Made by a program: the position numbers and the translations under genes. The notes beneath the pieces are model-generated. The model did no database searches. It was not told the origin of the DNA and saw nothing but the letters and a program-made list of their open reading frames with translations. A stretch of 64,000 nt of DNA from Echinarachnius parma (Eukaryota; Echinodermata; Echinoidea; Clypeasteroida; Echinarachniidae): contig JBAMJV010008352.1 of the NCBI GenBank assembly GCA_037951105.1, positions 1 to 64,000 of the forward strand, written 5' to 3'. Each line of letters starts with the position of its first letter. Positions within the stretch are counted from its first letter, which is position 1. This document shows, piece by piece, positions 46,380 through 59,929 of the stretch.

Positions 46380-48890
46380 TTCGAAACGATGGTTCTTGCA
46401 TCTTGGCTAGTGAACGAACCCCAAATGAGAACTTGTCTATATACAGGACTATATACATTATAATACGTATAAACGAACCCCTAATTTGGCAACATATCGC
46501 CCTTAATTATGAATTATACGAATGTTTGCATATCTCTTCCATAATTACTATAGTATGCCTTCCTTATGCTGCTATACTATCAAAAAACAAACAAACACGC
46601 ACCTGCATTAACATGGCATCTACTTGTCCCGAGCGTTCGTCTAATAAATGTTAAAATCAATTTAGCTTCATCATCTTTCTACTGTGTGATAGAACAGTTC
46701 ACCAAGTACCATCTTATGGGTGCATTACTGCATTTACATGATCATGTCTGTCTATTCGAGGGTCACTATTTTAAAACGCGGTCTAGGCTAATATTACAAC
46801 ATTTTCACTTGAAAAAAAAACAACCCCATTAGCTTGAAGGAAATTTAAAAACGTCGATTCTGGAGAAGATAAGGGTAGTTTGTTTACGCTCAGTTCCCGT
46901 GTTGATTGTCCTTAATAACAATACACGAATGTTTTCATCTCGTCCTCGTTCACTTAAACCTAAGCATAATATACATCCCCTCTTTGCTTTTATACACCCT
47001 TTGCAATATATAATATACAATTATAATAAACTTGAGCATGCATTAGAATGCCAGTTATATGTACCTATAGTCTTTTGTTGGTTTGTATGTTTTTAGTTTG
47101 CATTCCCATCTTTCTATTTCGGGAGTTGCCCCCGATAGGGCAGTTCACAGAGTTTAGTTTCGTTTAGTTTCGTTTCGTTTAGTGCGTTTAAATATTCTTG
47201 TGTAGCCAAGAATTAAAATTTTCAGTAGTTTATCAGGCTAGTTTTTTTCTTCACGTATGAATATATGCATGAATTTTAGATTTTAAAACTGTGATTCTGT
47301 GCTTAATAAGCGTATTTAAACGCACTCAAAGTTGGTTTACATTAATTTCTTGTTCTATTTGCCCGTAATTACCAATAATACACGTATGTTCCCATGTCAT
47401 CTATGCTCACTTAGACCTATATACCAACTTACCCCTTCTGCTTTTATTATATACGCCCTTTATAATATCCTCAATACGATAACCTTGCACATACATTATA
47501 ATGTCAATATAACATTTTCTAAGTTATTTGTTGCATTGTATTTTGAATTTAGCTACCCAGCTTTCAAAATATTATTTCGAGGGTTGCTGTCCGCGAAAGA
47601 ACAGTTCACCGAATTTACTTTTCGGATGTGTTTAAATAGTCTGGTTCAGCTCAAAATGAACGTTTTCAGCCGTGTTTCAGGCTTATCTTTCCACTTCATA
47701 AAATAATGTAAACTTGAAATACGTACGTTTCCAAGCGCTGATTCATGGCTAAACAAGTGTATTTAAACGCACCCGTAGTGCGTTTACATTAATTTAGTCC
47801 CCTTCTGATTGTCCTAATTATCAATATATACTGTACGAATGTTTGCATCTCTTCCACGACCCCTTGTTGCTTTCGTACGCTCTTTATAATATCCACAAGA
47901 CAATCAAATTGCACATGCATTATAATGTTAATTCATTATTTTGTTGGTCTTTTGTTTAGTTGTATATATTTTTTATTTTGCATTCCCATTTTTCTATTTT
48001 GGGAGTCGTCCGCGATTGAACAGTTCATCGAGTTTACTTTTGGGCTGCGTTTAAATGCTCTTAATTGTTCAGCTCAGAATGAACTTTTTTTTGTCGTGTT
48101 TTTAGGCTCATCTTTCCACTTCATAAAATAATGTAAACCTGAAATACGTTTCAAAGCGCCGTTTCAGGTCTAGACAAATTGTATTCAAACGCACTCTTGG
48201 GTTGTTTGCATTAATTTCCCTTTCTAATAATTGTCTACTGTACGAATGTTTCCATCTTTTCCACGTTAACTTAGACCTACTTATCCCTTGTTGCTTTTGT
48301 ACGCTCTTTACAATATCCACAAGACAATCAAATTGCACATGCATTATAATTGTGATTACATTTTCTGCATGATTCTTTTGTTGAGTTGTTTATTTTATTT
48401 TGCATTCCCATCTTTCTATTTCCGGAGTTGTCCGCGATTGAACAGTTCATCGAGTTTACTTTTGGAGTGCGTTTATATCCTCTTGTCTATTCAAAATTCA
48501 TCGTTTTAAAACGTGGTTCAGGCTTATCTTTTCGCTTGATAAATATTACCTTGTAATACGTTCTAAAACACTGATTTGGGGCTAGCCAATTGTATTTAAA
48601 GGCAAGTTCCTAGTTCGCTTTAATAAGCTCAGTTCCTGTTCGGATTGTCCTTAATTATCAATTATACTGTACGAATGTTTCCATCTCTGAACCACGTTCA
48701 CTTAGATTTACCAAACTGTTTTGCTTTTTACATCCTTTATATCTACCAAACAATCCTCCGCATGCATTATATAATAGCAATTAGGTGTACTTGACTTTTG
48801 TATAAAGATTTTTAATTTGAATAGCATCATTAGCTTTCAATATTGGGAGTCACTCGCGGTATTATAAATAAGTAATGCGTTTTCGAGATC
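46380..48890. repeat. ~430-460 bp tandem repeat, about 5-6 diverged copies
   Basis: Recurring phrases are tgtacgaatgtttccatctc, cttagacctac, tttgcattcccatctttcta, gattgaacagttcatcgagt, ttcaggcttatctttccact and aaacgcact. Units begin near 46860, 47320, 47780, 48190 and 48630, with a degraded one before. The 65-124 residue hydrophobic frames recur because the unit recurs; none looks like a protein. Confidence 0.75.
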
Positions 48891-49149
48891 ATTCTTGGGC
48901 AACATTGATCTTGAGAGCAATTGCTGTTGTTATGCCCTCGATTCTGTCTCTTATATCACTTCCGGATTCCGTCTTTATATATTCTTTGACCTAAAGTGGC
49001 GAAGAAAAATTAATAATTCATCCTAATTTTACTTTCATGCGGGGATATATCGGGCCATAGCCTGCTTTTCTCAGTAGAATCAATGCGCCCACCGGTTATT
49101 AGACTACTTTATAATTATATACACTTTCTACACCTTTCTATAGCCTTCA

Positions 49150-49500
49150 TTTCCCCTTCCCTCCTACTTAATGCGCATCGAATTGAATCGAATTGAATTT
49201 AATTGAAATGTATTGAATTGATTTCCGCTATTAACAAAAATAGCAACAAAAAAGCAACAACAACAACAACAACAACAAAGCAGCAATACTTTAATTGCAT
49301 TTAATTGAAATGTATTTAATTGATTTCCGCATTTAACAAAAAGAGCAACACGAAAGCACGAAACATCAACAAAGCAGCAATAACGACATCAACAATGACA
49401 ACAACATTACCATAAAACAAAACAATAATACACAAGCAACAGCAGAACTAACACTAACAACACAAACATGAAGAGCAGCAAAAGCAGCAACAACAACAGC

Positions 49501-49535
<35 letters not shown>

Positions 49536-49545
49536 CGGAGTATTC
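49150..49545. repeat. ATTGAA-rich tail and (CAA)n simple repeats
   Basis: Repeats of gaattgaat and taattgaaatgtat at about 49170-49220 and 49290-49320 resemble LINE 3' tails in this window (58985-59008, 63770-63797). They are followed by (CAA)n at about 49250-49280 and 49485-49545. Confidence 0.6.
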
Positions 49546-49670
49546 AAATATGAAGGCCTAAATGTATAAAGTTACATACATCATTAAAAGATAAATACAA
49601 GATAACTAGTTTTAGAAATTCAAAGATTATTATCAAAGAGTGGAAGTGGCCACAAAATATTACAATGAAC

Positions 49671-50037
49671 CAGTGGCGCAGCTAGGATTTTTTCAGTGAG
49701 GGGCCGAGGGAGGGGGTACCGGGGGAGGGGGTGCTTGAATTACCATGAGGGGGCGCAGGTTTTAACTTGACACGAAAACAAAAATTCTCACCCATTTAGA
49801 TGGCCTAAAATCAACTATTATAACTCATAAATGATCTAAATCGGCCACTAATGATAGTTTTACCAAGAGCATTACATCATATTGGCCTAAAATTATTATA
49901 TTTATCGTAACAGTTATTTGCTTTTTGGCCGATATATATGTTGTCTTTTTTTTCATGGAAATACAACATTTTCGTGGGGGGGGGGGGGGGGGGGCACCTC
50001 CACCCCCCCCCCCCCCCCCCCTGTAGCTACGCCCCTG
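49671..50037. mobile_element. hAT-like non-autonomous element with poly-G/poly-C arms
   Basis: Left end CAGTGGCGCAGCTAGG, right end CTGTAGCTACGCCCCTG, inverted. Flanks caatgaac (49663-49670) and aaatgaac (50038-50045) form an 8-bp target duplication with one mismatch. A G run (about 49976-49994) and a C run (about 50004-50021) face each other near the right end. Confidence 0.75.
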
Positions 50038-50045
50038 AAATGAAC

Positions 50046-51141
50046 TTATAAATAGAATGAATCTGGTATGAACAAATCCTGGAAAACCTTTCAAATCCCC
50101 GTGCTTCGTGTAGAAGCATCTATACATGGATCAGTGGTAATCGACATCGTTGCTATATAGTCGAATTGTTTTCGGTCGAAATTATTTGCAACCGTAGTCT
50201 TTTTGACGAACTTTAAGTAGACCAACAGGTTTAACATAATTATGATTCAATTCGCTCCCAATTCCTTATCTTTAAATATTGTTAAGCGTGGGGATGTAGA
50301 GGACGGTATACTAGTATTACACTATATGAGCTAGTTTGTGCATAGAGTAACTACAATATAAAGACGGCCCGTCGCTTTTATTATTTTGAGGTCTTACAAT
50401 CAATATAACTACACGAAAAGGCAAGCTCTTAAATTTAATTTTCTTTCATGTGATACAATAATCTTGCAAATGTTGAAACTTGGCTCGCAAAAGCCGGACA
50501 CTCTATGCCTCACTAAGGTTCGCAATTCTACACTAGGCTAGTTTATGCCCACTGCATGATAACACCAAGTATAATTAAGCGTCTTTGATAACACCGAACC
50601 AGGGTGTATTTCGCACCGAGTGCAAGGCGTTTGCAAGGATGATGGCACCCGTCCGCGCGTCAACTGATTAGATGTACGAATCCGAACCACCTTTAACATT
50701 AAACAACTCCCGGATGTTTATCACTCTTACGTGTGATGTGAAGGCTCGCTGTATTAAAGTGTGAGACCGTTTAAGCCCATCGGATCAACACAATCATGCC
50801 GATGTTTATTGCTCGTACACGTTCTGCGAGTCCCTCGTCGTAAACACGTCACCGTTTAAATCTTTAAGTTCGACAGATGCGTTCTCTCTCATCTCCTCTA
50901 ATCCCGAGGATTCCTCGTTTCACCGAACGGGCAGATTAAAGAAATAAAACACTTTTGTAATTTGACGATGGCAAGCCCCTTCGTGTGGATTATATCGCTC
51001 TTGACTGTTCACTCCCTTCACCTCTTGAGTGACCTTGATAATTCACTGGTCCTTCCTTAGTCTCTTCTTAATCATCCATCTTGTCCCCCATCTCTTCTAT
51101 TACTTTCTTTATCTCCATTCTCTCTATCTTTCTTTCTTTCT
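50046..51141. other. Gene-free spacer
   Basis: No exon or element is recognised; the composition is less AT-rich than elsewhere between 50.6 and 51.0 kb. Confidence 0.35.
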
Positions 51142-51284
<143 letters not shown>

Positions 51285-51473
51285 GTAATTTATGTCTTTC
51301 TTTTTTGTATTTGTATCCCCTCCTTTTCTATTTCCTTATCCGTCTCTTACAATCCTGTTCTTTATTTCCCTAATTAATTTAACTCGTTTCACATCTACCC
51401 TAGATAACCTTCTACCTCTTATTTTACCAACAACATTTCCCTTCATTCAAGCCTCTTGCCAACTCATTCTCTT

Positions 51474-52165
51474 TTAATCCAACCCTCTAGCCAACCCCCT
51501 CCCTTCATCCAACCCTCTAGCCAACCCCTCTCCTTTCACCCTACCTCTAGCCCAACCCCTCTCATTTCACCCTACCTCTAGCCAACCCCTTCTCCTTTCA
51601 CCCAACTCTCTAGACAACCCTTCTCCATTTACCAAACCCTCTAGCCAACCCCTTCTCCTTTCACCCAACCCTCTAGCTAACCCCCTCCCTTCATCCAACC
51701 CTCTAGCCAACCCCTTCTCCTTTCACCAAACCCTCTAGCTAACCCCCTACCTTCATCCAACCCTCTAGCCAATCCCTTCTCCTTTCACCCAACTCTCTAA
51801 GCAACCCCTTCTCATTTCGCCTAACTCTCTAGCCAACCCCTTCTCCTTTCAGCTTACCCTCTAGCCGACCCCACTCTCTCCACCCAACCCTATAGCCAAC
51901 CCCTTCTCCTTTCACCCCACCCTCTAACCATTTTCTTCATCCAATCATCTTGCAATCCCATCTCTCTTCACCCAACACTCTAGTCAATCCCTTCTCCCTA
52001 CACCCAACCCTCTTGCACATCCCCTCTCTCCATCCAACCATCTAACCTCCCCTCCTATCCAACCATCTAACCTCCTCCTCTCTCTCAATCAAACCTTCTA
52101 GCCACCCCCTCTCTCTTCATCAAACCCTCTAGCCACCCCTCTCCGCTCTCTTCCTCTCAGCCCCT
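51474..52165. repeat. Pyrimidine-rich minisatellite, ~30-33 bp unit
   Basis: About twenty diverged copies of caaccctctagccaacccc plus a tcctttcac-type tail. The + strand is almost free of G, so the two strands differ strongly in composition. Confidence 0.9.
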
Positions 52166-54096
52166 CTCCTCTTATATTAAAACATTCCTGAAACAATAAG
52201 CAATGATTTCATTAGGAGCGGTGTCGAAGTGGTTCTGATCAAATTACCAGAACGAGAGATGCTGACAGGCACATGCCACATCTCCATCCTCTCGTAGATT
52301 AATATTCCCCTCCTTTTGTAACAAAAACATGAACATTTCTGCACTCGCAATTATTATTGATTTTTTTGTTCTCACTCTCGTTTAAATGAACCCAATTACT
52401 AACATTACACTCAGTCGGCATTGGAACACAAACTTTTTTGTTTTTACTGCTACAAATGACTGACGGTAATGACGGTAATGTTATTTGAATAAAGTAACGT
52501 ACGGTCTATAAAGCAATGACTTGACCACTACGTACGTCACGTATACTATTTACACAAAAGTGCATTATTTTGTAGGTAGCATCGTCGTCACGTGAAAGGT
52601 TTGTTTACATTTTTTTCTTACATCTCTTGTTCCACAATACATTTGCAAATTCAGGAGGCAAAATAATGATCGAAAAGGGTATCGTAAACATCCGGGTATC
52701 AAAATTGGTTCGATTTTGTCTTTTAGCATCGCCTTTTTGGAACGATTTATTGCATTATCTTCTGGAACTTTATTAAACATATACACCGTACACTAGCCAT
52801 GATCCGATCCGATCTGATCCGATGTCCGACGAACGATTATTATAGATCTGAACTATGCTACATGCCTTAAATACGCACGTCTTGCTTTAATTCAGATACG
52901 CAGTTCATCGGATAGGAAACGGATCGTGTGTATATGGGGTAGTGTGCGGTGGGCTTTAAAGGGCCTGCATGGGCATGTCAGGAGGCGCTTTTCAACTAGG
53001 CTCAAAGGGAGGAGTCATTATACAGTATATAATACGCACGCCGCGCGTTGTGTATTACGTACGATAAAGAGCTGCGCAAATGGCGCGCGCGCTCACGCAC
53101 TATCCCGCCAGACATGGCGCTGCCCTGTGCAAATTCCCAGATTATTTGACGACCTTCACACTTTAAATTGATGTTACTAACATTTTACCAATTTACATAA
53201 CTTACATAACATAGAACTCTAGAGCTTATCACATAACTCGTATTTGTATCACAAATATAGAAACATGGAACAGGTTTTGGTTCAGTTCCGACTTCTCTTT
53301 CGTTATAAAGATATTTATGATTGACGTGTTCGGATTTAAAAGCCTCCGAGGGAGACTTTCAACTCTGTACAAAGTTAGTGCAATGAGTTGGCAAATAGAA
53401 CTTCGCAACATGTGCTCATAACTCGGTCATATGACATTTATTTACCATGAGATTTCCACATATCACTCAGTAGACGCATCAGATCACAGAAACTGTTATC
53501 AACCCTTCGTCAGTTTTCACACATTTCAACAAAGTTACTGTAGATCCCTTTAACTATACGGGTTTGACAGTGTCCATAAGTAAAATCAATACAATGAATG
53601 ATTGTATAATATACAGAATGATCGACTGAAATGTCAACTCTGAGAATTCATATCGCCTGTAGCATGTGGATAAAGAATTCCGAAATGTATTTAATTTTTT
53701 TAGCACAAGCGTTCTAGAAGACTAGGGAAATCCCTTTAAAAATTTGATTTATATTTTCATACAAACTCGAAGAGAGCAATCGAGGACTATTTTGTTTCCG
53801 TACTTGTCAAACTGTAGAAGGCTTAAAGTGTATAAGTATAAACTTGTAAGTACTCAATGAATACATCGAATCTAGTGTCTCGTCTAATTTATTTTGTTCC
53901 AAATATATACTAAAAAGGAGTACCGTAATGGATTTGGCTCATTAAAACAATCAGGTCAGTCCTTTCTATGGGTCGTTCTTAATTTGAAATTATTGATGCT
54001 TTTGAAAATTGTTATCGCATATTATACTCTTTATTATAGTTACGATATATTCGTTTGGTTTTGAATTATTAGTATTATGTTATTTTGCCATTATAC
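52166..54096. other. Gene-free stretch with a truncated family B MITE
   Basis: About 53340-53552 contains acttcgcaacatgtgctcat, cacatatcactcagtagacg and gttactgtagatcccttta, matching family B in reverse. A GC-rich patch at about 53030-53110 shows no gene. Otherwise nothing is recognised. Confidence 0.4.
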
Positions 54097-54639
54097 TTAA
54101 AGGGGTAGTTTAGTTTTGGTAGAGAGGGCGCTGCACATCGCAATTTTTTTGTGAGGTAATTAAAAACTGAGTGTCAAATTTGAGAGAACATGCAATTTTA
54201 ATGGCAGAATAAACTTTATTTGGTCGAAATCGGCCCACAAACGGCTGAAATATCAATAAATGTATCTGATCTTATAATTATTTGGGGCCCAAATAATTAA
54301 CGGTTTTTTCAAAAAATTCAAAAAATGCTTCCACTTTCTCAAAAAATGTCGAAAGTGTTATTTAAGTAGTTGTTGATGTTCTCTCTATAAAATCAGTCTG
54401 GTAATAAAACATCACATGCATTATTGTCTATGGAAAATGGTTGAAACTGACGCCTTTAAAAAAGCGCCCTCTCGTGATCAAAATGGCTCTTTTTGAATGA
54501 TAACATGCTTTTTACTTAGTCATTTTGCAAGTTTGTATACTTTTCGAGCATAGTGGAGTTATTACTATTAGTTTTGAAGGTTATTGTCCAGGTTTGGTTA
54601 CTAAAGTTCAGCCTTACCAAAACTAAACTACCCCTTTAA
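54097..54639. mobile_element. MITE family A, full copy (543 bp)
   Basis: TTAA at both ends. The terminal inverted repeats are aggggtagtttagttttggt and accaaaactaaactacccct, the cleanest pair in the window. The interior carries agagggcgctgcac, gttgatgttctctctataaa and gagcatagtggagttat. Confidence 0.85.
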
Positions 54640-55302
54640 CTTATTTACAATTTGATTTTGTATTTTCGCGCAATATTTCATCTTTTTAGCAACGATTTTC
54701 GTTCAACAATTATATATCTTCCAATGGGTGCCTCGCTATTAAGCATACTGCACCGTCATTATATTGTTTCCTCTCGCTCGTTTGTTATGCCAACAGTGTC
54801 TCAATGTGTGTTCATGTCTATTTTGTATTCGTGTTTTTGTGTCTCCCTTCTTACCAACTGCAAGTGGTGGTCTTCATTATCCTTTCTTGAGCTTTATGTC
54901 TGCACCGATGTTTTCTTCTTTTCTTTTAAGTCATTGTTCAAGCGCTGCGAACTGTATATTGATTATGATATGCTATTTGGTTTTGGTTACTCAGATTTTG
55001 TTTTTGTTATTATTATTATTATTATTATTTTATTCGGCAATCAAATACACATGAAAAGTGTACAAAATAAAAAATTGTAACCATTGGAATGCCAGGGCTT
55101 GGAAAAAGTTAACTAAATAACTGTGGCCAAAAGCCTTCCGTCCCAATTCCAGTGGCTACTTACAAAGTGAAAATGGTAACAAACCAACGTGATAAACATT
55201 GTATACAAACGTTTTAACATCGTAATAAACACTAAAAAATCAAGAACTTCTAACACTAATTACAATGATAAAATGTATGCATAAACACAATTATCAACCA
55301 TC

Positions 55303-56330
55303 TTGGAGGTGGTGTCGCAAACTAGCAAGCCATGTACAGTTATGATGGCTAATTTAGATCACCAATTACCTTTTGAGTCTGTGAGCGACGATGACCTTTT
55401 TGATGTATTAAGACCCATTCAAGCTAACAATCAATTTTTTGTTAATCATACAGGAACCTTTGATGAAACTGTTATTGAAAATATAAACTCATCTTCTGAA
55501 GAGTTGAACTTGAATTTAGATCACGATGATCCAGCACAATATTCTTTTACAAAGTATATAACAAATACACAGTTTTATAATATTATTAAAGATTTTAATA
55601 ATGATACATTCTCTTTATTGCACTTAAATATACGAAGTTTGAATAAACATTTTGATGAATTGCAATCATTTTTAGATAACCCTTCCAATAAACAGCTTTC
55701 TTTAATTGGACTAACTGAAACTTGGTTATCCCATGATATGATTCTAACTTACCCCTTTCTAATTGATGAATATGATTTTGTTTTTAAAATAGGCAAGGGA
55801 GAGTCGGCGGTGGCGTCGCCTTATATGTGCTTAAATCTTTGAATTATGTTTTGCATGATAATATATCAATAATTAATAATGTTCTTGAGACCCTTTTTAT
55901 TGAAATTATGAATCCTGGAGGTAAAAATATTATAGTCGGAGTTACTTATCGACCCCCTAATTGTAACCCTAGAGAATTGTTGACGCAATTATCCGACTTA
56001 TTGCGAAGTCCAGTGTTTATAAATAAGGATGTTTTTTTAATGGGGGACTTTAATATAAATTTATTAAATCATGAACATAATAATGTGTCCCAAGAATTTC
56101 CCGAGACCCTCCTCTCTGCATCTTTTTTACCTCTTATTCTAAGCCCACTCGTGTGACAAACTCCTCTTCCTCCTTAATAGATAACATATTTTCAAATGTC
56201 ATCCCCCACCCTGACTCTTATATTGTTCTTTCAGACATAACTGACCATTATCCTATTGTGACACATTATACTTTATCTCAATCAATTAATAATAATGACC
56301 CCACGTTTATTTAGACGAAAAGTCAATAAT
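55303..56330 (+). pseudogene. LINE apurinic-type endonuclease region (frameshifted)
   Basis: The first frame (to 55842) reads FSLLHLNIRSLNKHFDELQS and LSLIGLTETWLS, the N-terminal endonuclease motifs with N-x-RS and the catalytic TETW. Near 55800-55830 the frame shifts, and 55827-56156 continues with GVTYRPPN and FLMGDFNINLL (Asp-x-Asn site). A second shift near 56090-56120 is followed by a PTRVTNSSSSLIDNIFSN segment and SDITDHYPI, the terminal SDH-type motif. Together these are the full endonuclease fold of LINE ORF2 in three frames. The domain nicks target DNA during insertion; this copy cannot be translated as one protein. Confidence 0.85.
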
Positions 56331-56431
56331 GAAAAATTAGCTAGTCTTGCTTCTAGTCTTGAACATGTAGATTGGTCTCCTGTTTATGGTGTAGATGAAG
56401 TAAATTCTTCTTACGATAATTTTGTGATATT

Positions 56432-58460
56432 TTGAATGATCAATTAGATACTTGTATTCCTAAACAAAGAGTTAAACTTAATGATTATAAAAAAACACCA
56501 AGGCTTCCTTGGATCACTAAATCGATATTACGTTCGATAAATAGGAAAAATAATCTTTTTTATAAATATAAATTAGATGGCACAGAAAGGTTAAAATTAA
56601 ATATACATCTTATAAAAATATTTTGACTAAGATTATTCGTTTGGAAAAGAAAGGGTATTTTGAAAATATGTTGGCTTTGTATAAACATGATATGAAAAAT
56701 ACTTGGAAAATGATTAAACAGGCAATGAATGTTACTAATAATAAATCTGACATAACAAAAATTAAGTTTAATGATGAGATTGTTGAGGATCCTAGGGATA
56801 TAGTAAATATTTTAAATAATTACTTTTCTTCGATTGGTGAAAATCTTGCTGTTAATATTCCCGCATCAGATAAGCATTTTGCTGATTTTTTGGGCCAGCC
56901 CAATTCAAACTCTATATTTTTTGTTCCTATTCACAGATATGAAATTTTAGATATTGTTTCGAAATTTGATTCTAAGAAAAGTTCTGGCCATGATGAAATT
57001 AATAATTTTATTTTAAAGGGCATTATACCTTCTGTTGTGGATCCTCTCGTTCATATTTTTAACTTGTCTTTATTATATGGCCAGGTACCAAACTCTATGA
57101 AAATTGCCAAAGTAATTCCTTTGTTTAAAAAGGGCGATAAATTAGATGTAAATAATTATCGACCGATTTCCTTATTATCCTCTTTTTCAAAAATTTTAGA
57201 AAAGATAATATATTCTCGTACAGTATCCTTTTTAAAAAATAACAATATTTTTTCTAGTCTCCAATTTGGTTTTAGGGAAAAACACAATACTGTACACGCA
57301 TTATTGTCCTTTATTGAGAAGGTAGCTCATGCAATCGACAAATCGTCTCATACGATAGGCATTTTCTGGACTTCTCCAAGGCCTTCGACACGATTAACCA
57401 CGATATTTTACTTTATAAACTTTCACATTATGGTATACGTGGGTTGGCCTTGGAGTGGTTCAGGAGCTATCTTTCAGACAGAAGGCAGTATGTATTTTTA
57501 AATGATAACTCTTCAGCTCCCCGTAATATAAATTGTGGTGTTCCACAAGGTAGTATATTAGGCCCACTTTTATTTATTTTATATATTAATGACTTCTGTC
57601 GATCGTCCGAAATTTTGTCATTCGTACTTTTTGCTGATGATACAAATTTGTTTTTTTCTCATACGGATTCTCATAGATTAGTTGAAATTATTAATATTGA
57701 ATTGAGTCATATTTTATCATGGATTAGAGCGAACAAATTATCATTGAATCTCCAGAAAACGAAATATATGTTGTTTAGTAAATCTATAGATTCTTCGTTA
57801 CCGGCTAACATTTTTTTGAAAACACCCCATTGGAGCGTGTTTCATTCATTAAATTTCTGGGTGTAACGGTTGATAGTAACCTTTCTTGGAAACATCATAT
57901 TGATAATATTTGTAAAAACTATTTCTCGTAATATTGGTATTATTTATAAAGTAAAAACATGTCTTCCTTTTACTTCACTAATTATGCTTTATAGTTCTTT
58001 GATACTCCCATACTTAAATTATGGTCTTCTAGTTTGGGGAAACACACATGAAACTTTATTAGATAAAGTGTTGTTATTACAAAGAAGGTTATTCGTATTA
58101 TTTGTAATTCCCCTTTTCGCTCCCATACTGACTCTTTATTTTTTGAAAATAAGATACTGAAGGTAAAAGACCTATTTTTATTTCAACTTGGTTCAATTTA
58201 TGTATAATTATAATAATAACATGCTACCATCTGTTTTTCAAGAAATGTTTTTAAAAATAGTTCAGTTCATAATTATCCAACTAGACATTCTGAAGAATTT
58301 CATTTACCTCTCTTGCGGACCCTACTTGCTCAAAATACATTTATATATGAAGGTCCTAAATTATGGAATTATTTAAGTAATGAAATAAAAAATGCTCCAT
58401 CGATTAATATTTTTAAGAAAAAATTAAAATTGTTTTATTACAATCTTATAAACATCATTG
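56432..58460 (+). pseudogene. LINE reverse transcriptase region (frameshifted)
   Basis: 56623-57350 carries the early RT motifs SGHDEINNFILK, KIAKVIPLFKKGD, NYRPISLLSSFSKILEK and LQFGFREKHNTVHAL. A frameshift near 57355 hides motif A ([13 protein letters not shown], seen in the next frame). The frame ending at 57866 holds [35 protein letters not shown] and the catalytic [10 protein letters not shown] further shift near 57870 leads into a C-terminal part ending GPKLWNYLSNEIKN and NIFKKKLKLFYYN at about 58450. The catalytic residues are preserved, so damage is from indels rather than long decay. Confidence 0.85.
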
Positions 58461-59008
58461 AATTATATCTCCCATTTACTCTTATTTCGTGCTTACCGTC
58501 ATCCTTAAACAAGGTCATTCTTTACTCCCGGACTCAAAATGTAATCTGATATTATATATTGTGCCTTCTCATGCATTATTCCATTCCTTGCGCAAGTCTT
58601 TTTCCTTATTGTCACTTGAACCCCACTTGCAGCTTATCTTTTACATACATTTGTACCTCCGATCTCTCACTTCCTTTTGGGCAGTGTCTCATTGTTTGTA
58701 TTGTGTGCGTCCTCTCCTATTTGTGTCATGTAAAGTTCTCTCTTGTCCCATGTTGGTCTCTGTTGGCATCCCCTTTTCCCCCCTTTTCTTCTCTATATTT
58801 GTTTATGTTGTTGTAGTCTAGAATGTGTTAATTTAAATGTAAAATATACCTAACTATTTTTGAGGGTTCCACAATTGTACAAGCATTGCTTTTTAGTGGA
58901 CCCCTCTTGTTTCCAATATGTATATCACTATTTTGTGCAAATTATCATTATTCATTTGTAATGTTTTGTTGGAAGCAAGAATAAATTGAAATTGAAATTG
59001 AATTGAAC

Positions 59009-59793
<785 letters not shown>

Positions 59794-59929
59794 TTGCAGC
59801 TAGAGTAAACAATGCAATGGTGCTGCATACTTTTTTTAAAATAAAAAATAAGCATATAACATTTTTAATTGTTTTACAGTTCATTTTAGTAATTTGCAAT
59901 TCCCCAAAAGTTGGTATGACGAGCAAGAC

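Larger units (their letters stand above)
55080..59008 (+). mobile_element. Non-LTR retrotransposon (LINE), near full length but broken
   Basis: It carries an endonuclease region, a reverse transcriptase region and a C-terminal region in the right order, then about 450 bases of 3' untranslated sequence. It ends in a short repeat tail of attgaa units (58985-59008). Several frameshifts and stops make it inactive. The short-repeat tail instead of poly-A and the [13 protein letters not shown] form suggest a CR1/L2/Jockey-like clade; I cannot decide which. The 5' boundary is uncertain. It is inserted in the same strand sense as the putative GPCR. Confidence 0.85.
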
